Of a DNA stretch of 64,000 nt, positions 52,422 to 60,845 are shown piece after piece. The stretch's first letter is position 1; each line of letters begins with the position of its first letter. Under the pieces are notes generated by a model that was not told the DNA's origin, did no database searches, and saw only the letters and a list, made by a program, of their open reading frames with translations. Position numbers and translations under genes: made by a program. Origin of the DNA: Rhodanobacteraceae bacterium (GTDB taxonomy: Bacteria > Acidobacteriota > Terriglobia > Terriglobales > Acidobacteriaceae); NCBI GenBank assembly GCA_903970285.1, contig CAJCHN010000148.1, positions 46,041 to 110,040 on the forward strand, in the 5' to 3' direction.

Positions 52422-53270
52422 CTAGTGCAGTTCGTGCGCCAGGAACCGGAGCCGCTCGCCCGGAGACTCGATCTCCTGCGCCACCGCCTGATACAGCCCT
52501 GCCAGTGTCGTCTGCTTCTTCGCCGCTCGCTTCACCACCACCTCGGCGATCGGGCCGATATATTCCGCCAGCTGCGCGCTCACCTTTTCGAGGATGACGG
52601 GTGAAAGGCCGGCCAGGGCAGAAACCTTCGCCGGCACCGGCTCCACGACCACCGCAAGGCTTCCGACAGTTTCATGGACTACGGGTGCCTGGCTGAGCGG
52701 AACCTGCGCCGCGACCAGTGGCGCTCCTTGTGCCTGCCCAGCCCCGGCCGTCTCGGTCAGCGCATGGTGCACCGGCTCGGCATGCCGCGGCATAAAAGCG
52801 TGCCCATGCCCGGTATGAGGCTCCAGGGCCTTCAGCAAGATCTCCAGGTCCGACTTCCAGCGCGCGTGGCTCAGCTCCACCCCGTTGCGGTACGCCAGTT
52901 CGGAGATCTGCGCCGGCAGCTCATCCGCATGCGGCATCCTCGCTCCCCGCACGAGAACCGGAATCACCGGGATGTCCCGCCGCAGCGCCGCTGCAATCTC
53001 CAGCAGAACGAAATCGTTGGGATTCTCCAGCCGCCGCCGTCCGCTCGGCTCCCGGGCATCCAGCCAATCCGGGCCGATGACTACCAGCAGCACCGCGCAG
53101 CTTTGAATGCTCTCCTCGATCGCCTTGCGGAAGTCTCTCCCCGGCTGAATTGCATCCACATCCATGAACACGGCCTGGTCCGTGAAACGGTGCATCAGCA
53201 CGTCCGAAAGACGTCCGGTTTCGCCCTCGGAATCACTGCGGCGATAGCTGATGAAGATGGAGCGCAACAA
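52422..53270 (-). CDS. TIR-domain protein with C-terminal helical signalling domain
   Basis: A 282-residue protein. Residues ~1-140 are a TIR domain: SIFISYRRSDSEGETGRLSD, VFMDVDAIQPGRDFRKAIEE, SCAVLLVVIGPDWLDARE and LLEIAAALRRDIPVIPVLV. A Pro/Ala-rich linker follows. The last ~60 residues (SPVILEKVSAQLAEYIGPIA, VVVKRAAKKQTTLAGLYQAV) form a small helical domain also found at the end of bacterial kinases and other signalling proteins. TIR domains bind or cleave NAD+ or act as scaffolds; I cannot assign the catalytic Glu with certainty. It starts at TTG 53270 (AGGAG upstream; 53267 also possible). Confidence 0.85.
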   Translation of the reverse strand: MLRSIFISYRRSDSEGETGRLSDVLMHRFTDQAVFMDVDAIQPGRDFRKAIEESIQSCAVLLVVIGPDWLDAREPSGRRRLENPNDFVLLEIAAALRRDIPVIPVLVRGARMPHADELPAQISELAYRNGVELSHARWKSDLEILLKALEPHTGHGHAFMPRHAEPVHHALTETAGAGQAQGAPLVAAQVPLSQAPVVHETVGSLAVVVEPVPAKVSALAGLSPVILEKVSAQLAEYIGPIAEVVVKRAAKKQTTLAGLYQAVAQEIESPGERLRFLAHELH

Positions 53271-53406
53271 AGCCGATCAGTCTCCTACCCTATGGTGTAA
53301 CACTTTTCCCTCCACTGCCAGCGGTTTCACTCGCAGTTGCGCGCCGGAAACTTCCCCACGACGCGCTTCCGTTCCCGGAACCACGCCGCTCCCTGCGCGG
53401 CTTGTC

Positions 53407-54771
53407 TCAGCAGCGCACGATCTTTCCCGATGCTATGCCCCGCGCTGCATTCCGCGTATCCACCACCAGCCGCGCCTGCTCCACCACCCGCTCAAAGTCA
53501 TAGGCCGAGTGATCGGTCGCGATCAACACGCAATCAAAGCCGCCCAGCTCGGTCATGCCTTCGGTCAGCGGATAAGCCCTCCGATTCAACGCATAATGGC
53601 GTCCGTGGCCCACCTCCGGGAAAAACGGATCGTGATACTCCACCTCGGCGCCTGACCCGGCCAGCAGCTCGATGATGCGCAGTGCCGGAGACTCTCGCAG
53701 ATCGTCCACGTCGCGCTTGTACGCGACGCCCAACACCAGCACCTTCGCTCCCTTGAGCGCCACGCCGCGGTGTTCGAGCGCCTGCTTCGTTCGCTCGACC
53801 ACGTAGGCCGGCATCGATTCGTTTACCTCACCCGCGAGTTCGATAAATCGTGATGCAAACCCATATTGCTGCGCCTTCCAGCTCAGGTAGAACGGATCCA
53901 CTGGAATGCAGTGGCCGCCCACGCCGGGTCCAGGATAGAACGCCTGGAATCCGAACGGTTTGGTTGCCGCCGCCTCGATGACCTCCCACACGTCAATCTC
54001 CATGCGTTCGCACAACTGCTTCAATTCGTTCACCAGCGCGATATTCACGCAGCGATAGATGTTCTCCAGTAGCTTCGTCATCTCGGCCGCCGCCGGCGAC
54101 GACATCAGCACCGTCCGCTGGAAGACCGTGCCGTACAAGGCCGAAGCCGCCTGCGCCGCTCGCGCATCCACCCCGCCAATCACCTTGGGAATCTCCCGCC
54201 GCGGCGTCACCAGGTTCCCCGGGTCCTCGCGCTCCGGCGAGAACGCCACCAGCACGCCGTCCAACTCGTCGCCGCCTCCACGCAGCACTCTTACCCCACG
54301 CTCCACCCCAACGCGCTCGATCGTCTCCGCCACAATCTCTTCGGTCGTTCCCGGATAGGTCGTGCTCTCGAGCACAATCAGCTGTCCAGCCCGCACGTAC
54401 GGTGCGATCGACTCCATGGTCGAAACCACAAAGCTCATATCGGGTGAGTGGTCGGCGTTCAACGGCGTCGGTACGCAGATCAGCACCGCATCCATCTCTG
54501 CGATCCGCGCGAAATCCGCCGTTGCCCGGAAGCCATGCTTCTGAGCCGCGGCGATGTGGGCGGGCTCGATCCGGTGGATGTACGATTCGCCCGTATTCAG
54601 CCGCGCCACCTTGGCGCCATCAATGTCGAAGCCGGTTACCTCAAAGCGTTCTTCGCTGAAGAGCAGCGTCAGCGGAAGCCCAACGTACCCCAGTCCGATA
54701 ATCCCCACCCGGGCCGTCCGGGTCGCCACCCGTTCCAGCCAATCCGTCATCTGCACTACGCCGGTTGTCAT
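53407..54771 (-). CDS. Nucleotide-sugar 6-dehydrogenase (UDP-GlcNAc/UDP-Glc type)
   Basis: A 454-residue NAD-dependent UDP-sugar dehydrogenase that makes a uronic acid for surface polysaccharide. N-terminal Rossmann motif VGIIGLGYVGLPLTLLFSEE; LESTTYPGTTEEIV; the catalytic region ENIYRCVNIALVNELKQLCE; active Cys in GPGVGGHCIPVDPFYLSW, of the form seen in WbpA-like UDP-GlcNAc dehydrogenases; C-terminal LGVAYKRDVDDLRESPAL. I chose ATG 54771; ATG 54750 is possible. No glycosyltransferases are adjacent, so the polysaccharide is unknown. Confidence 0.9.
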   Translation of the reverse strand: MTTGVVQMTDWLERVATRTARVGIIGLGYVGLPLTLLFSEERFEVTGFDIDGAKVARLNTGESYIHRIEPAHIAAAQKHGFRATADFARIAEMDAVLICVPTPLNADHSPDMSFVVSTMESIAPYVRAGQLIVLESTTYPGTTEEIVAETIERVGVERGVRVLRGGGDELDGVLVAFSPEREDPGNLVTPRREIPKVIGGVDARAAQAASALYGTVFQRTVLMSSPAAAEMTKLLENIYRCVNIALVNELKQLCERMEIDVWEVIEAAATKPFGFQAFYPGPGVGGHCIPVDPFYLSWKAQQYGFASRFIELAGEVNESMPAYVVERTKQALEHRGVALKGAKVLVLGVAYKRDVDDLRESPALRIIELLAGSGAEVEYHDPFFPEVGHGRHYALNRRAYPLTEGMTELGGFDCVLIATDHSAYDFERVVEQARLVVDTRNAARGIASGKIVRC

Positions 54772-54895
54772 CGCCTTCGATCTTACCGAAGTGTCTCCGA
54801 TTGGCCGGGCGATGCGGCCGGCGCTACCCGTCCACGTCAGCTGTACGAAGTCTGGCAAAAAGAAACACTTCCTGCGGCACCTGCGTCCAAAATGT

Positions 54896-55372
54896 GTGAT
54901 TACACCCCGCCAGCCCGCCGAATCGGATCCTAAAGACCACGGCCTCACCCTGGTCGAACTGATCGTCACCGTGGCCATCGTCGCTATCCTCGCGGCGGGC
55001 GCCTACCCCATCGCCCGTTTTCAGGCCAAGCGAGCCAAGGAACAGGAACTCCGCGCCGACCTGCAGACCATGCGCCGCGCCATCGACACCTACAAAGACG
55101 CCGCGGACCGCGGCGGCTTTCAGGCCAAGCAGGACACCTTCGGATATCCGGAGGACCTCAACAAGCTCGTGGACGGCGTCGACGTCAAGGACAAGCGCGT
55201 CAAGTTCCTCCGCGCCATCCCCATCGACCCCATGACCGGCTCCGCCGACTGGGGCATGCGCTCCATGCAGGATGACGCCGACAGCACCTCGTGGGGCGGC
55301 CAGAACGTCTTCAACGTCTACTCCAAATCCACCGGAACCGCCCTCAACGGCACCAAGTATTCAGACTGGTAG
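54896..55372 (+). CDS. GspG-like pseudopilin (type II secretion/type IV pilus family)
   Basis: A 158-residue pseudopilin. From GTG 54896 a 16-residue leader ends in Gly just before LTLVELIVTVAIVAILAAGA, a type III prepilin signal with Glu at +5. The C-terminal half is GspG-like: IPIDPMTGSADWGMRS and SWGGQNVFNVYSKSTGTALN. A prepilin peptidase would cleave it for assembly. The start lacks a good ribosome site; an in-frame ATG at 54812 is the alternative. It is isolated from other secretion genes. Its end overlaps the convergent RsbW-like gene by 12 bp. Confidence 0.85.
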   Translation: MITPRQPAESDPKDHGLTLVELIVTVAIVAILAAGAYPIARFQAKRAKEQELRADLQTMRRAIDTYKDAADRGGFQAKQDTFGYPEDLNKLVDGVDVKDKRVKFLRAIPIDPMTGSADWGMRSMQDDADSTSWGGQNVFNVYSKSTGTALNGTKYSDW

Positions 55373-55825
55373 CGCCTGGGGGCGCCGCTTCACCAGCGTC
55401 ACTTCCGTCCCCGGATGCAGCAAGCGCACGTGCACTTCGTCCATGATCGCCCGCATCAGGAAAACGCCCCGTCCGCTGCCGCGCAGGATATTTTCCGGGG
55501 TCAGGGGATCCGGCACCGCATCCGGATCGAAACCATCACCCTCGTCGGCCACGCAGATCGTCAGCGCTTCCGCCGTGAGGTTCAAAGTGGCTCGCACATG
55601 CCTGGCCGGGTCTTGCCGGTTTCCATGCAGAATCGCGTTGACCGCGGCCTCGCGCGCCACCATCGCAATCTTGAGCACGGTTTCCGCGTCGAAGCCCGCG
55701 TCGTCCGCGTACTGGTGAGCCAGCGTCTCGATGGCAAGCACAGTCTCCAGCACGGAATCGAGAGTCAGGCTCTCGTGCTTACGAGATACGTCAGACAAGG
55801 TCGCTGAATCCTCGAACGTCTTCAT
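55361..55825 (-). CDS. RsbW-like anti-sigma factor/serine kinase (HATPase_c)
   Basis: A 154-residue GHKL ATPase of the anti-sigma factor type. The N-box is REAAVNAILHGN, the G1 box DEGDGFDP and the G2 box GRGVFLMRAIMDEVHV, in normal order and spacing. Such proteins bind sigma factors or phosphorylate STAS antagonists. No antagonist, phosphatase or sigma gene is adjacent, so the partner is unknown. The start ATG 55825 (MKTFEDSATL) is chosen by length; an open frame continues upstream without family similarity. Confidence 0.85.
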   Translation of the reverse strand: MKTFEDSATLSDVSRKHESLTLDSVLETVLAIETLAHQYADDAGFDAETVLKIAMVAREAAVNAILHGNRQDPARHVRATLNLTAEALTICVADEGDGFDPDAVPDPLTPENILRGSGRGVFLMRAIMDEVHVRLLHPGTEVTLVKRRPQALPV

Positions 55826-55951
55826 GCCAGATCTATCGGCACGAAAGGCGAACTCGGAAAGTGTAGCGCACCTGCTGTTCCGCCTCTCGCAACCACCGGC
55901 CCTCCGGGCCTCCACCTGCTAGCATTTCAGTAGGCTCCGGGTGCCGAAGCA

Positions 55952-56917
55952 ATGTCGATCTTGAAGCTCGAGCGCAGATCGGAAGTGGCTGAGGAGGTCA
56001 AACCGCCCATGCTGGTGTCGAAGACGCCTCCAGCCGAGGAGCCGGTGCCCATCGAGCAGGTAAAGCCAGTCGTGCGACGGCATGGCTGGTGGGCGCAGGT
56101 GCAGGCGCTGGTGCTCTACATGACCAGGACCGAGGTGCACACCTACGCCTTCAGTGTGGCGGCGAACGTGATCCTGGCGTTGTTTCCCTTCATCGTGCTG
56201 ATGCTGACGCTGGCCGAGCAGGTGTTCCGGTCGCCGGCTATGGTGGCCGTGCTGTGGGACCTGATGCACAGCCTGCTGCCGGTCTCGCAGGACTTCGTGA
56301 TGCGCAACATGACCATCCTGGCGCATCCGCACAAGGGCACCCAGGTGTTCTCCGTGTTCATGCTGCTGGTGACGACGACTGGCGTCTTCCTGCCGCTGGA
56401 GGTCGCGCTGAACGAGGTCTGGGGAGTGAAGGCAAACCGCAACTACCTGATGAACCAGCTGGTTTCGCTGGGGTTAGCGGCCGCGGTCGGGGTGCTGGTA
56501 CTGGCTTCGGTCGGCTTTTCGGCGGTGCAGCGGACGGTGCTGACCTGGATCTTTTTCGGCCATACGCACAATGTTGTCTTCAACTTCATCGCCGGCGGCG
56601 TGCTGCGGGTGTGCGCCGCGATCGCCAGCATTCTGCTGTTCTTCCTGATCTACTGGATTCTGCCCAACCGCAAGATTCCGGCGTCGGCGGTGCTGCCCAC
56701 GGCGGTGGTGGTCGGGCTCGCCTGGGAGCTGGCGAAGTACCTGTACGTGCTGGCGTTGCCGCGGCTCGACTTCGAGTCGGTGTATGGGCCGTTCCGGGTG
56801 ACGGTCGGGTTGATGATGTGGGCGTTCCTGTCCGGACTGCTACTGCTGGCAGGAGCGCACTTTTCCGCCAACCGGTATGCGCTCACGGTAGCGCGCGAGG
56901 CCCAACGCGAGGATTGA
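55952..56917 (+). CDS. YihY/BrkB-family inner-membrane protein
   Basis: A 321-residue membrane protein. After ~55 polar residues come six hydrophobic segments typical of the YihY (formerly BrkB/RNase BN) family: TYAFSVAANVILALFPFIVL, GVFLPLEVALNEVWGVK, LVSLGLAAAVGVLVLASVGF, LPNRKIPASAVLPTAVVVGL and FESVYGPFRVTVGLMMWAFL. The function of the family is still unsettled. The ATG at 55952 has only a weak ribosome site. It is divergent from the RsbW-like gene and convergent with the propeller lipoprotein. Confidence 0.9.
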   Translation: MSILKLERRSEVAEEVKPPMLVSKTPPAEEPVPIEQVKPVVRRHGWWAQVQALVLYMTRTEVHTYAFSVAANVILALFPFIVLMLTLAEQVFRSPAMVAVLWDLMHSLLPVSQDFVMRNMTILAHPHKGTQVFSVFMLLVTTTGVFLPLEVALNEVWGVKANRNYLMNQLVSLGLAAAVGVLVLASVGFSAVQRTVLTWIFFGHTHNVVFNFIAGGVLRVCAAIASILLFFLIYWILPNRKIPASAVLPTAVVVGLAWELAKYLYVLALPRLDFESVYGPFRVTVGLMMWAFLSGLLLLAGAHFSANRYALTVAREAQRED

Positions 56918-57034
56918 CCACCCCTCCCCCTGATTGTTGCTTATCTTCTTCAATGCACAACACTTAGCTGTGGTACACGATACTGCATTGCACCGATCGT
57001 CATGCATACTCCCGGGGCGAAATGAAGGCTCATC

Positions 57035-58303
57035 TCAGGGCGTCGCCGCTTGCGACTGGATGGCGATCGCGCCGGGACTGGCACCGGCCGGAAGCATGGT
57101 CAGCAGCGCGGGTCCGGCGCTGCTGCTGGTGCGGATGACGGCCACATCGCCGGACTGGCGGTTGGCGACCAGCAGGAAGCGCTGGGCTTTCTCCGCCGAG
57201 AAGTGGTCGGTGGTGAAGGCGAGGGCGTCGGGAGCGTTCCCGACATGGATGCTAGGAAGCCGCTTGCCATCGTCGATGGAGTAGAGCGAGACGGAGTCTG
57301 CGCCTGAGTTCGAAACCCAGAGGATGGCGTTGTCGAAGGAGACGACTCCGTGGGCGGGGCGGTCGCCGATGCCGAAGGTCGATCCAACCTCGTTGGTCTG
57401 GGTGGAGATCTCCGAGACGGAGCCGGAGTCGGAGTTCGAGACGAAGATTTCGCCGCCATCCGGTTTGAGGGTGAGGCTGGTGGGATTCTGGCCTACATCG
57501 AGCACGGCGAGTGCGTGGTCCACGAGCGAGGAAGCTTCCTGCTTCGCGGCCCAGGAGCCGGGGGCGGCGGCGAGTGAGAGGGCGAGCACCTGGTTGGCGG
57601 CAGGGCAGGCGATAAAGGCTTTCGAAGAGTCGGGTATGACGGGGCTGGTCGCGCCGGGGCAGCCAGCAAAGCTGGCGCGGAAGCGGAGTGGGTCCGCCTG
57701 AGTCGCGGAAATAGTTGGTCCGAACGGGGTCCTGGTTGCGCGAAGGATCGGCACCGCGGAGTAGAGCGAGACGGTGCCGGCGGAGGCGCTGGTTACGACG
57801 AGAGTACGTCCGTCCGGCGAGATCAGCGCAGAGGTTGGCGAGTCAGCCATGCGGAGAGATACCAGGGAGCGGCGCGTGGTGAGGTCGAGCACCGTGATCG
57901 TGTTGGAGCCGCTGTTGGCGATATAGGCGGAGTCGCCGGACGGATCGACGGAGATGGCGGACGGGCCGCGCTGCACCGGTATTGTTGCGACGACTTCGTT
58001 CTTCGCCGTGTCGATGACCGAAACCGAACCGTCCTGAGTGGCGGACGGCCGGTTCAAAACATAAGCCTCGGGTTTTTTCGGGTTCAGAGCCACGGCGGCC
58101 GGGTGCTCACCGACGCGAAGCGTGCGATCGACGCGGAGGTAGACAAGGTCGAGCACGGTGACGGTGTTGGAGCCGGAGTTGGCGACGTAGGCGAACTCAC
58201 GGAAGTCGTCGGGGACGGTGGGGAAGTCCGAGTGGTGGCATCCGGCGAGCGGCGCGAGGAGCGTAAAGAGGGAAATAGCCTTCCGATGCGGCGGGAACGT
58301 CAC
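57035..58303 (-). CDS. YVTN-type beta-propeller lipoprotein
   Basis: A 422-residue lipoprotein. From GTG 58303 the signal ends in a lipobox (LLAPLAGCHHSD). The rest is a beta-propeller of ~40-residue repeats with recurring YVANSGSNTVTVLDL, AYIANSGSNTITVLDLTTRR, IFVSNSDSGSVSEISTQTNE and LLVANRQSGDVAVI. Such propellers are surface or periplasmic binding platforms; no enzyme motif is visible. The frame is open upstream to 58393, but only a TTG is available there. The gene follows the ccm operon on the same strand after a 187-bp gap. Confidence 0.85.
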   Translation of the reverse strand: MTFPPHRKAISLFTLLAPLAGCHHSDFPTVPDDFREFAYVANSGSNTVTVLDLVYLRVDRTLRVGEHPAAVALNPKKPEAYVLNRPSATQDGSVSVIDTAKNEVVATIPVQRGPSAISVDPSGDSAYIANSGSNTITVLDLTTRRSLVSLRMADSPTSALISPDGRTLVVTSASAGTVSLYSAVPILRATRTPFGPTISATQADPLRFRASFAGCPGATSPVIPDSSKAFIACPAANQVLALSLAAAPGSWAAKQEASSLVDHALAVLDVGQNPTSLTLKPDGGEIFVSNSDSGSVSEISTQTNEVGSTFGIGDRPAHGVVSFDNAILWVSNSGADSVSLYSIDDGKRLPSIHVGNAPDALAFTTDHFSAEKAQRFLLVANRQSGDVAVIRTSSSAGPALLTMLPAGASPGAIAIQSQAATP

Positions 58304-58489
58304 TGTTCGAGGGTAGGGGCTGGGGCAGCGAAAGGCAACTTCCGTATCGAGGCAGCCTGTGCACAAGAGCAGATTCTTTGGGTGGAAACACAACTCATTG
58401 GCGGCAGAGGAGCATCCACGCGTGTACGTGGCATCGCCCTCGGCGATCGCGTGATGTGCAGGACTCCTCGGACAACGAGGCTTGGTGGG

Positions 58490-58675
58490 CTAGACCAGCC
58501 TCGTTGATTTTCCTGAGTCGAGTTCGCCCGCGTTCGTGTTCGTTCGCGGCTCGCGGCTGACGCGCAGCCACTGGCTTGCGATCCAGATCAGATATCCGCC
58601 TTGAATGACGAAGACGGAGGCATAGGCCAGCACCAGGTGGCGCCCTTCGAGCGTGTTCCAACCATCAAAATGCAC
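58490..58675 (-). CDS. ccmD: CcmD-like small haem-exporter subunit
   Basis: A 61-residue protein with one TM helix (LVLAYASVFVIQGGYLIWIA) after a short N-terminus and a polar C-terminal tail, the layout of CcmD. It starts at GTG 58675 with GGAGG upstream, inside the last codons of ccmC, so translation is coupled. CcmD helps release holo-CcmE from the CcmABC complex. Sequence conservation in this family is low, so the call rests mainly on topology and context. Confidence 0.75.
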   Translation of the reverse strand: MHFDGWNTLEGRHLVLAYASVFVIQGGYLIWIASQWLRVSREPRTNTNAGELDSGKSTRLV

Positions 58676-59501
58676 GGCCGGCCTCCGGGCTGGGAGTTTG
58701 TCGCGGATTGAAGCGGGAGGAAGCTCCGTCGTCCACGGCGGGGTTCAGGGCGGACTCGATCGCCGTCGATTCGAGCGCCTGGCGGCGCCGCTCCAGCACG
58801 AACCGGAAGACCAGGATGAACATGCCCCACATGAACCAGGCGAGGATGTTCCAGTAGAAGGCGGGCTTCATGCTGGGGTCCATGCCGGAGCCGGGAGCGC
58901 CGCCGAAGACGGGCGCGGGATGCTGGGTGCGCCACCAGCGGATGGACATGAAGACGATGGGGACATCGATGGCGGCGAAGATGGAGAGTACCGCGCCGAC
59001 AGTGGCGGTTTGACCGGTGGAAGACAAGCGGCGAACCAGCAGATAGGCGACGTACAGAAGCCAGAGCAGAAGCTGGGAGGTGAGGCGTGCGTCCCAGGTC
59101 CACCAGATGCCCCAGGCCGCGCGTCCCCACAGGCTGCCGGTGACCAGCGAGATGGTGATGTAGACGACGGCGATGTCCGCGGCGGCGACGGCCCAGGCGT
59201 CCGCTACGAGGGCTTTGGCTGGATTGCGGCGACGCCAGTAGAGGAAGGCGATCGATGCCAGCACATTCAGGTAGGGAAAGATGAGTGACAGCATCGAGTG
59301 TGGGACGTGGTAGAAGAAGATGCGTCCGACGTTCCCCTGCTCGGCGTCGGCGGGCGAGATGAAGATGGCCCAGCGGAAGCCGTAGACCAGCACGGCGAGG
59401 GTGGCAGCCAGCCAGAGGGCACCGCAGACGAGCATAGGTCGCGGGATCGGGCGCGCAGCCGGTCCCGGGACGGCGGCGGCGGGTTTGAGTTCGAGCGGCA
59501 T
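58665..59501 (-). CDS. ccmC: Haem exporter CcmC (cytochrome c maturation)
   Basis: A six-TM haem-handling protein that delivers haem to CcmE. The tryptophan-rich haem motif is WGIWWTWDARLTS. Conserved histidines lie in FFYHVPHSMLSLIFPYLN and RWWRTQHPAPVF, the WWD-domain layout. From ATG 59501 it has 278 residues; ATG 59537 would add 12. The C-terminus is extended by a polar tail of ~50 residues. It is followed by an overlapping ccmD and preceded by ccmB (117-bp gap). Confidence 0.93.
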   Translation of the reverse strand: MPLELKPAAAVPGPAARPIPRPMLVCGALWLAATLAVLVYGFRWAIFISPADAEQGNVGRIFFYHVPHSMLSLIFPYLNVLASIAFLYWRRRNPAKALVADAWAVAAADIAVVYITISLVTGSLWGRAAWGIWWTWDARLTSQLLLWLLYVAYLLVRRLSSTGQTATVGAVLSIFAAIDVPIVFMSIRWWRTQHPAPVFGGAPGSGMDPSMKPAFYWNILAWFMWGMFILVFRFVLERRRQALESTAIESALNPAVDDGASSRFNPRQTPSPEAGRAF

Positions 59502-59617
59502 GTGCACCAGTTTAGCGCTAGAACGGGAATGCGGCATCGATCAAAAGGCTGGGCTTGTCATGGCGCGACGCCTGTGTTCGATCTCAGGAACAATGCGCTG
59601 CGATCGTACAGAGGGAG

Positions 59618-60292
59618 CTATTCGGCGTGAAGGACGGTGCCGAACAGCAGCAGGCAGGCAGTGGTGAAGACGATGTCGTAGCCGAGCAGGAGCTTGAGCC
59701 AGAGGTTGGGCTCGAACTCGCCGGTGAAGATGTTGGTGGTGGCCTGGACCATGGCGAGGACCGCGGGAATGCTGATGGGGAAAAGGATCAGCGGCAGCAT
59801 GGTCTCGCGATTGCGGGTGCGCAGGCTCAGCGCGGCGAAGAAGGTTCCGTTGGCGACCAGGGCCCAGGTGCCGAGCGGCATGACCGCGAGCAGAAGCCAG
59901 GACTGGCCGAGCGGGTGCAGGTTGTAGAAGATGACGAAGAGCGGGGCGAGAATGAGTTCGACCGCGGTGACAAAGACCAGATTGGCCAGGGCCTTGCCGA
60001 GGAAGAGCGCGGCTGGCCAGGCGGGCGCGAGGCGCTGCGCATCGAGCACGCCGTTGCGCTGCTCGCGCGTCCAGGACTGCGTGAGCGCGGTGGTGGCGGC
60101 GAAGAGAAGAACGATCCAGAGGATGCCGCCGGCGATCTGGCGGGAGACGGCGGCGGTGGGGTCGAAGGCCAGCGAAAAGACGACGACCACCAGCAACGAG
60201 AAGAAGAGCATGCCGGTGATAGCGTCGCGCGAACGCCATTCGAGGCGCAGATCCTTCTTGAGGTGAGCAAAGGTATGGAGGAGGAAGATCAT
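59618..60292 (-). CDS. ccmB: Haem exporter CcmB (cytochrome c maturation)
   Basis: The permease subunit of the CcmAB ABC complex, 224 residues with six TM helices. Recognisable parts: DLRLEWRSRDAITGMLFFSL, FDPTAAVSRQIAGGILWIVL and MLPLILFPISIPAVLAMVQA. Its ATG overlaps the ybaK stop (ATGA). CcmAB drives release of haem-loaded CcmE. Later genes ccmE, ccmF, ccmG and ccmH are not in the window. Confidence 0.93.
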   Translation of the reverse strand: MIFLLHTFAHLKKDLRLEWRSRDAITGMLFFSLLVVVVFSLAFDPTAAVSRQIAGGILWIVLLFAATTALTQSWTREQRNGVLDAQRLAPAWPAALFLGKALANLVFVTAVELILAPLFVIFYNLHPLGQSWLLLAVMPLGTWALVANGTFFAALSLRTRNRETMLPLILFPISIPAVLAMVQATTNIFTGEFEPNLWLKLLLGYDIVFTTACLLLFGTVLHAE

Positions 60293-60828
60293 GCTCGGGC
60301 GGGAGCTTTCTGCGGGGCTGTCGCAGAAGCCTTGGTCAGGTCGGCGAGCGTTGCCTGGGTGGCGCGGAGGTAGTCTTCCGGCTTGAGCAGGATCTGTAAG
60401 CCACGCTGGCCGGCGGAGATACTGATGAAGTCGTGGAGTTCGATGGTCTCGTCGGCAAAGGCGGGGAAGGGCCTCTTGGCGGCGAGCACGGTCACTCCGC
60501 CGCGAATGTAGCCGGTGAGCGGCTCGACCTGCTTGAGGGCGGCGAGTTCGAGCTTCTTGTGGCCGGCGGCGTGCGCCAGCTTCTTCAGGTCGAGCTCGGC
60601 GTCGCCGGGTATGACGGCGAAGACATGTTCCGGCTTTGCCGTGAGCGCGGAAGACTCGGTGAGCAGCGTCTTGAAGACCTGCTGGGGCGGCAGGCCGATC
60701 TTTCTGGCGACCGACAGCGCGGAGAGGTCGTGGGGGTCGACTTCGTAGGTGCGCAGCTCGTAAGCGATGTTGAGGGCGTCGAGTTGGCGGATGGCGTTGG
60801 TTTTCATCTGCAGAGAACGTTTGTGCAT
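60289..60828 (-). CDS. ybaK: YbaK/EbsC-type Cys-tRNA(Pro) deacylase
   Basis: A 179-residue cytosolic editing protein that hydrolyses Cys-tRNA(Pro) formed in error. Family signature: TNAIRQLDALNIAYELRTYE, LPPQQVFKTLLTES, VFAVIPGDAELDLKKLAHAA and GYIRGGVTVLAAKRPFPAF. The C-terminus has an Ala/Lys-rich tail. The ATG at 60828 follows GAGG; ATG 60807 is an alternative. It sits between ccmA and ccmB, with its stop overlapping the ccmB start, an unusual place. Confidence 0.93.
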   Translation of the reverse strand: MHKRSLQMKTNAIRQLDALNIAYELRTYEVDPHDLSALSVARKIGLPPQQVFKTLLTESSALTAKPEHVFAVIPGDAELDLKKLAHAAGHKKLELAALKQVEPLTGYIRGGVTVLAAKRPFPAFADETIELHDFISISAGQRGLQILLKPEDYLRATQATLADLTKASATAPQKAPARA

Positions 60829-60845
60829 TGCGCGGGCCTCACTGG

